Positions 6,982-7,645 of a stretch of 7,645 nt of DNA are shown in pieces. Made by a program: the position numbers and the translations under genes. Positions within the stretch are counted from its first letter, which is position 1, and each line of letters begins with the position of its first letter. The notes under the pieces are model-generated. The model had not been told where the DNA came from. It saw only the letters and a program-made list of their open reading frames with translations, and did no database searches. This DNA comes from Gemmatimonadota bacterium (GTDB taxonomy: Bacteria > Gemmatimonadota > Gemmatimonadetes > Longimicrobiales > Longimicrobiaceae), in the NCBI GenBank assembly GCA_019348265.1, contig JAHWJV010000163.1:1-7645 (forward strand). The letters are read 5' to 3'.

Positions 6982-7645
6982 ATGAAGATCTGGATCATCG
7001 GCGCGCGTGGGACGATCAGTAGCGCCTGCATCGTAGGAATGGTCGCGGCTCAGGAGAAGCTGCTCCCCGCGGAATCCCTGTTGACCGAGGGGCAACGCTT
7101 CCGGGCCCTCGGGCTCCCGCCCCTGGAGGAGATCTCCTTCGGCGGATGCGACCTGCGCGCCGGTGACTTCCAGGAAGCGGCCCTCGAGTGCAGCTCGACC
7201 GCGGCCATCTTCTCCCCGCAGGTGGTCGCCGCAGTCGCCGATCGGTTGAAGCGGATTCCGATCACCCGCGGCATTCTGCGCGGCGGTGGAATCGCGGTCG
7301 AGACCCTGGCCGGCGCCGCGGCGGCGGAGATGTCCCGCGAGACCGCGCGCGAGGCCATCGACCGGATCACCGCTGACCTCCGTGCCTTCGCCGGCGACGA
7401 TCAAGCGGTGGTCGTCAACGTCGCTTCGACCGAGCCGCTCCCCGATGCCTCTCTCGCCTCGTGGGACCTGATGATGCTGGAGCAGGCGCTCGACGCCAAC
7501 GACGCCCGCGTGCCCGCCTCCTCGCTGTACGCCTATGCGGCGCTTCGCTCCGGGTTCTCCTACGTCAACTTCACCCCATCGACCGGGGCCTCGCTCCCCG
7601 CGCTCGTGGAGCTCTCGCGGGAGACCGGCGCGCCGCGCGCCGGCC
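6982..7645 (+). CDS. ino1: myo-Inositol-1-phosphate synthase (3' truncated)
   Basis: The first 221 codons are present; the gene runs off the window. The enzyme converts glucose 6-phosphate to 1L-myo-inositol 1-phosphate in an NAD-dependent reaction, the entry step for inositol lipids and related solutes. Visible features are an N-terminal Rossmann strand and loop (MKIWIIGARGTISSACIVGM, with G7-x-R-G10), F53-G54-G55-x-D57, V145-N146-V147-A148-S149-T150-E151-P152 and Y194-V195-N196-F197-T198-P199-S200-T201-G202, which match the inositol-phosphate synthase family including its NAD-binding and catalytic-domain boundary. A TAA directly before the ATG (6979-6981, same frame) excludes a longer protein. 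There is no ribosome site before this ATG. The upstream promoter, palindrome and stem-loops suggest that expression is controlled. Confidence 0.93.
   Translation, partial: MKIWIIGARGTISSACIVGMVAAQEKLLPAESLLTEGQRFRALGLPPLEEISFGGCDLRAGDFQEAALECSSTAAIFSPQVVAAVADRLKRIPITRGILRGGGIAVETLAGAAAAEMSRETAREAIDRITADLRAFAGDDQAVVVNVASTEPLPDASLASWDLMMLEQALDANDARVPASSLYAYAALRSGFSYVNFTPSTGASLPALVELSRETGAPRAG

Overview
This is a high-GC bacterial window with densely packed metabolic genes at both ends and a less ordinary accessory stretch between them. The codon use (strongly G/C at third positions), the style of the myo-inositol-phosphate synthase and the stand-alone sensory-domain protein resemble Gemmatimonadota (Longimicrobium-like) or another soil phylum such as Myxococcota. 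That assignment is from memory of family resemblance and is tentative.

Left part (1-3834, plus strand): the C-terminal two thirds of a glycolate oxidase FAD-binding subunit (glcE) is followed by the iron-sulfur subunit (glcF), which starts inside the glcE stop codon. After 57 nt comes a complete malate synthase A (aceB). Together they form a glycolate-to-malate module: GlcDEF oxidises glycolate to glyoxylate, and malate synthase condenses glyoxylate with acetyl-CoA. glcD presumably lies upstream of the window.

Middle part (3835-6060): a GTG-started hypothetical gene (3961-4281, plus) faces a minus-strand sensory-domain gene (4323-5077) that is broken by a single-base frameshift. Then come two divergently transcribed, clearly paralogous genes of about 80 codons (5284-5526 minus and 5745-5984 plus). 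They share a 218-bp intergenic region, carry the same hexamer at almost the same distance upstream of each start, and each ends at its own strong hairpin. I do not recognise their family. They are the best candidate here for something undescribed.

Right part (6061-7645): a single-domain CheY-like response regulator (6208-6612) with all phosphorylation residues is followed by a 369-nt gene-free stretch. That stretch holds a near-consensus sigma-70 promoter whose spacer is filled by a perfect 16-bp palindrome, and then up to three tandem stem-loops in a predicted leader of about 187 nt. This leads into a myo-inositol-1-phosphate synthase gene (from 6982) that runs off the end of the window.

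How the parts may work together: the metabolic genes at the two ends look unrelated in pathway. The middle holds signalling-type pieces (a sensory domain without a kinase, and a receiver without an output domain) and two small unknown proteins. Whether these form one system cannot be decided from the sequence.
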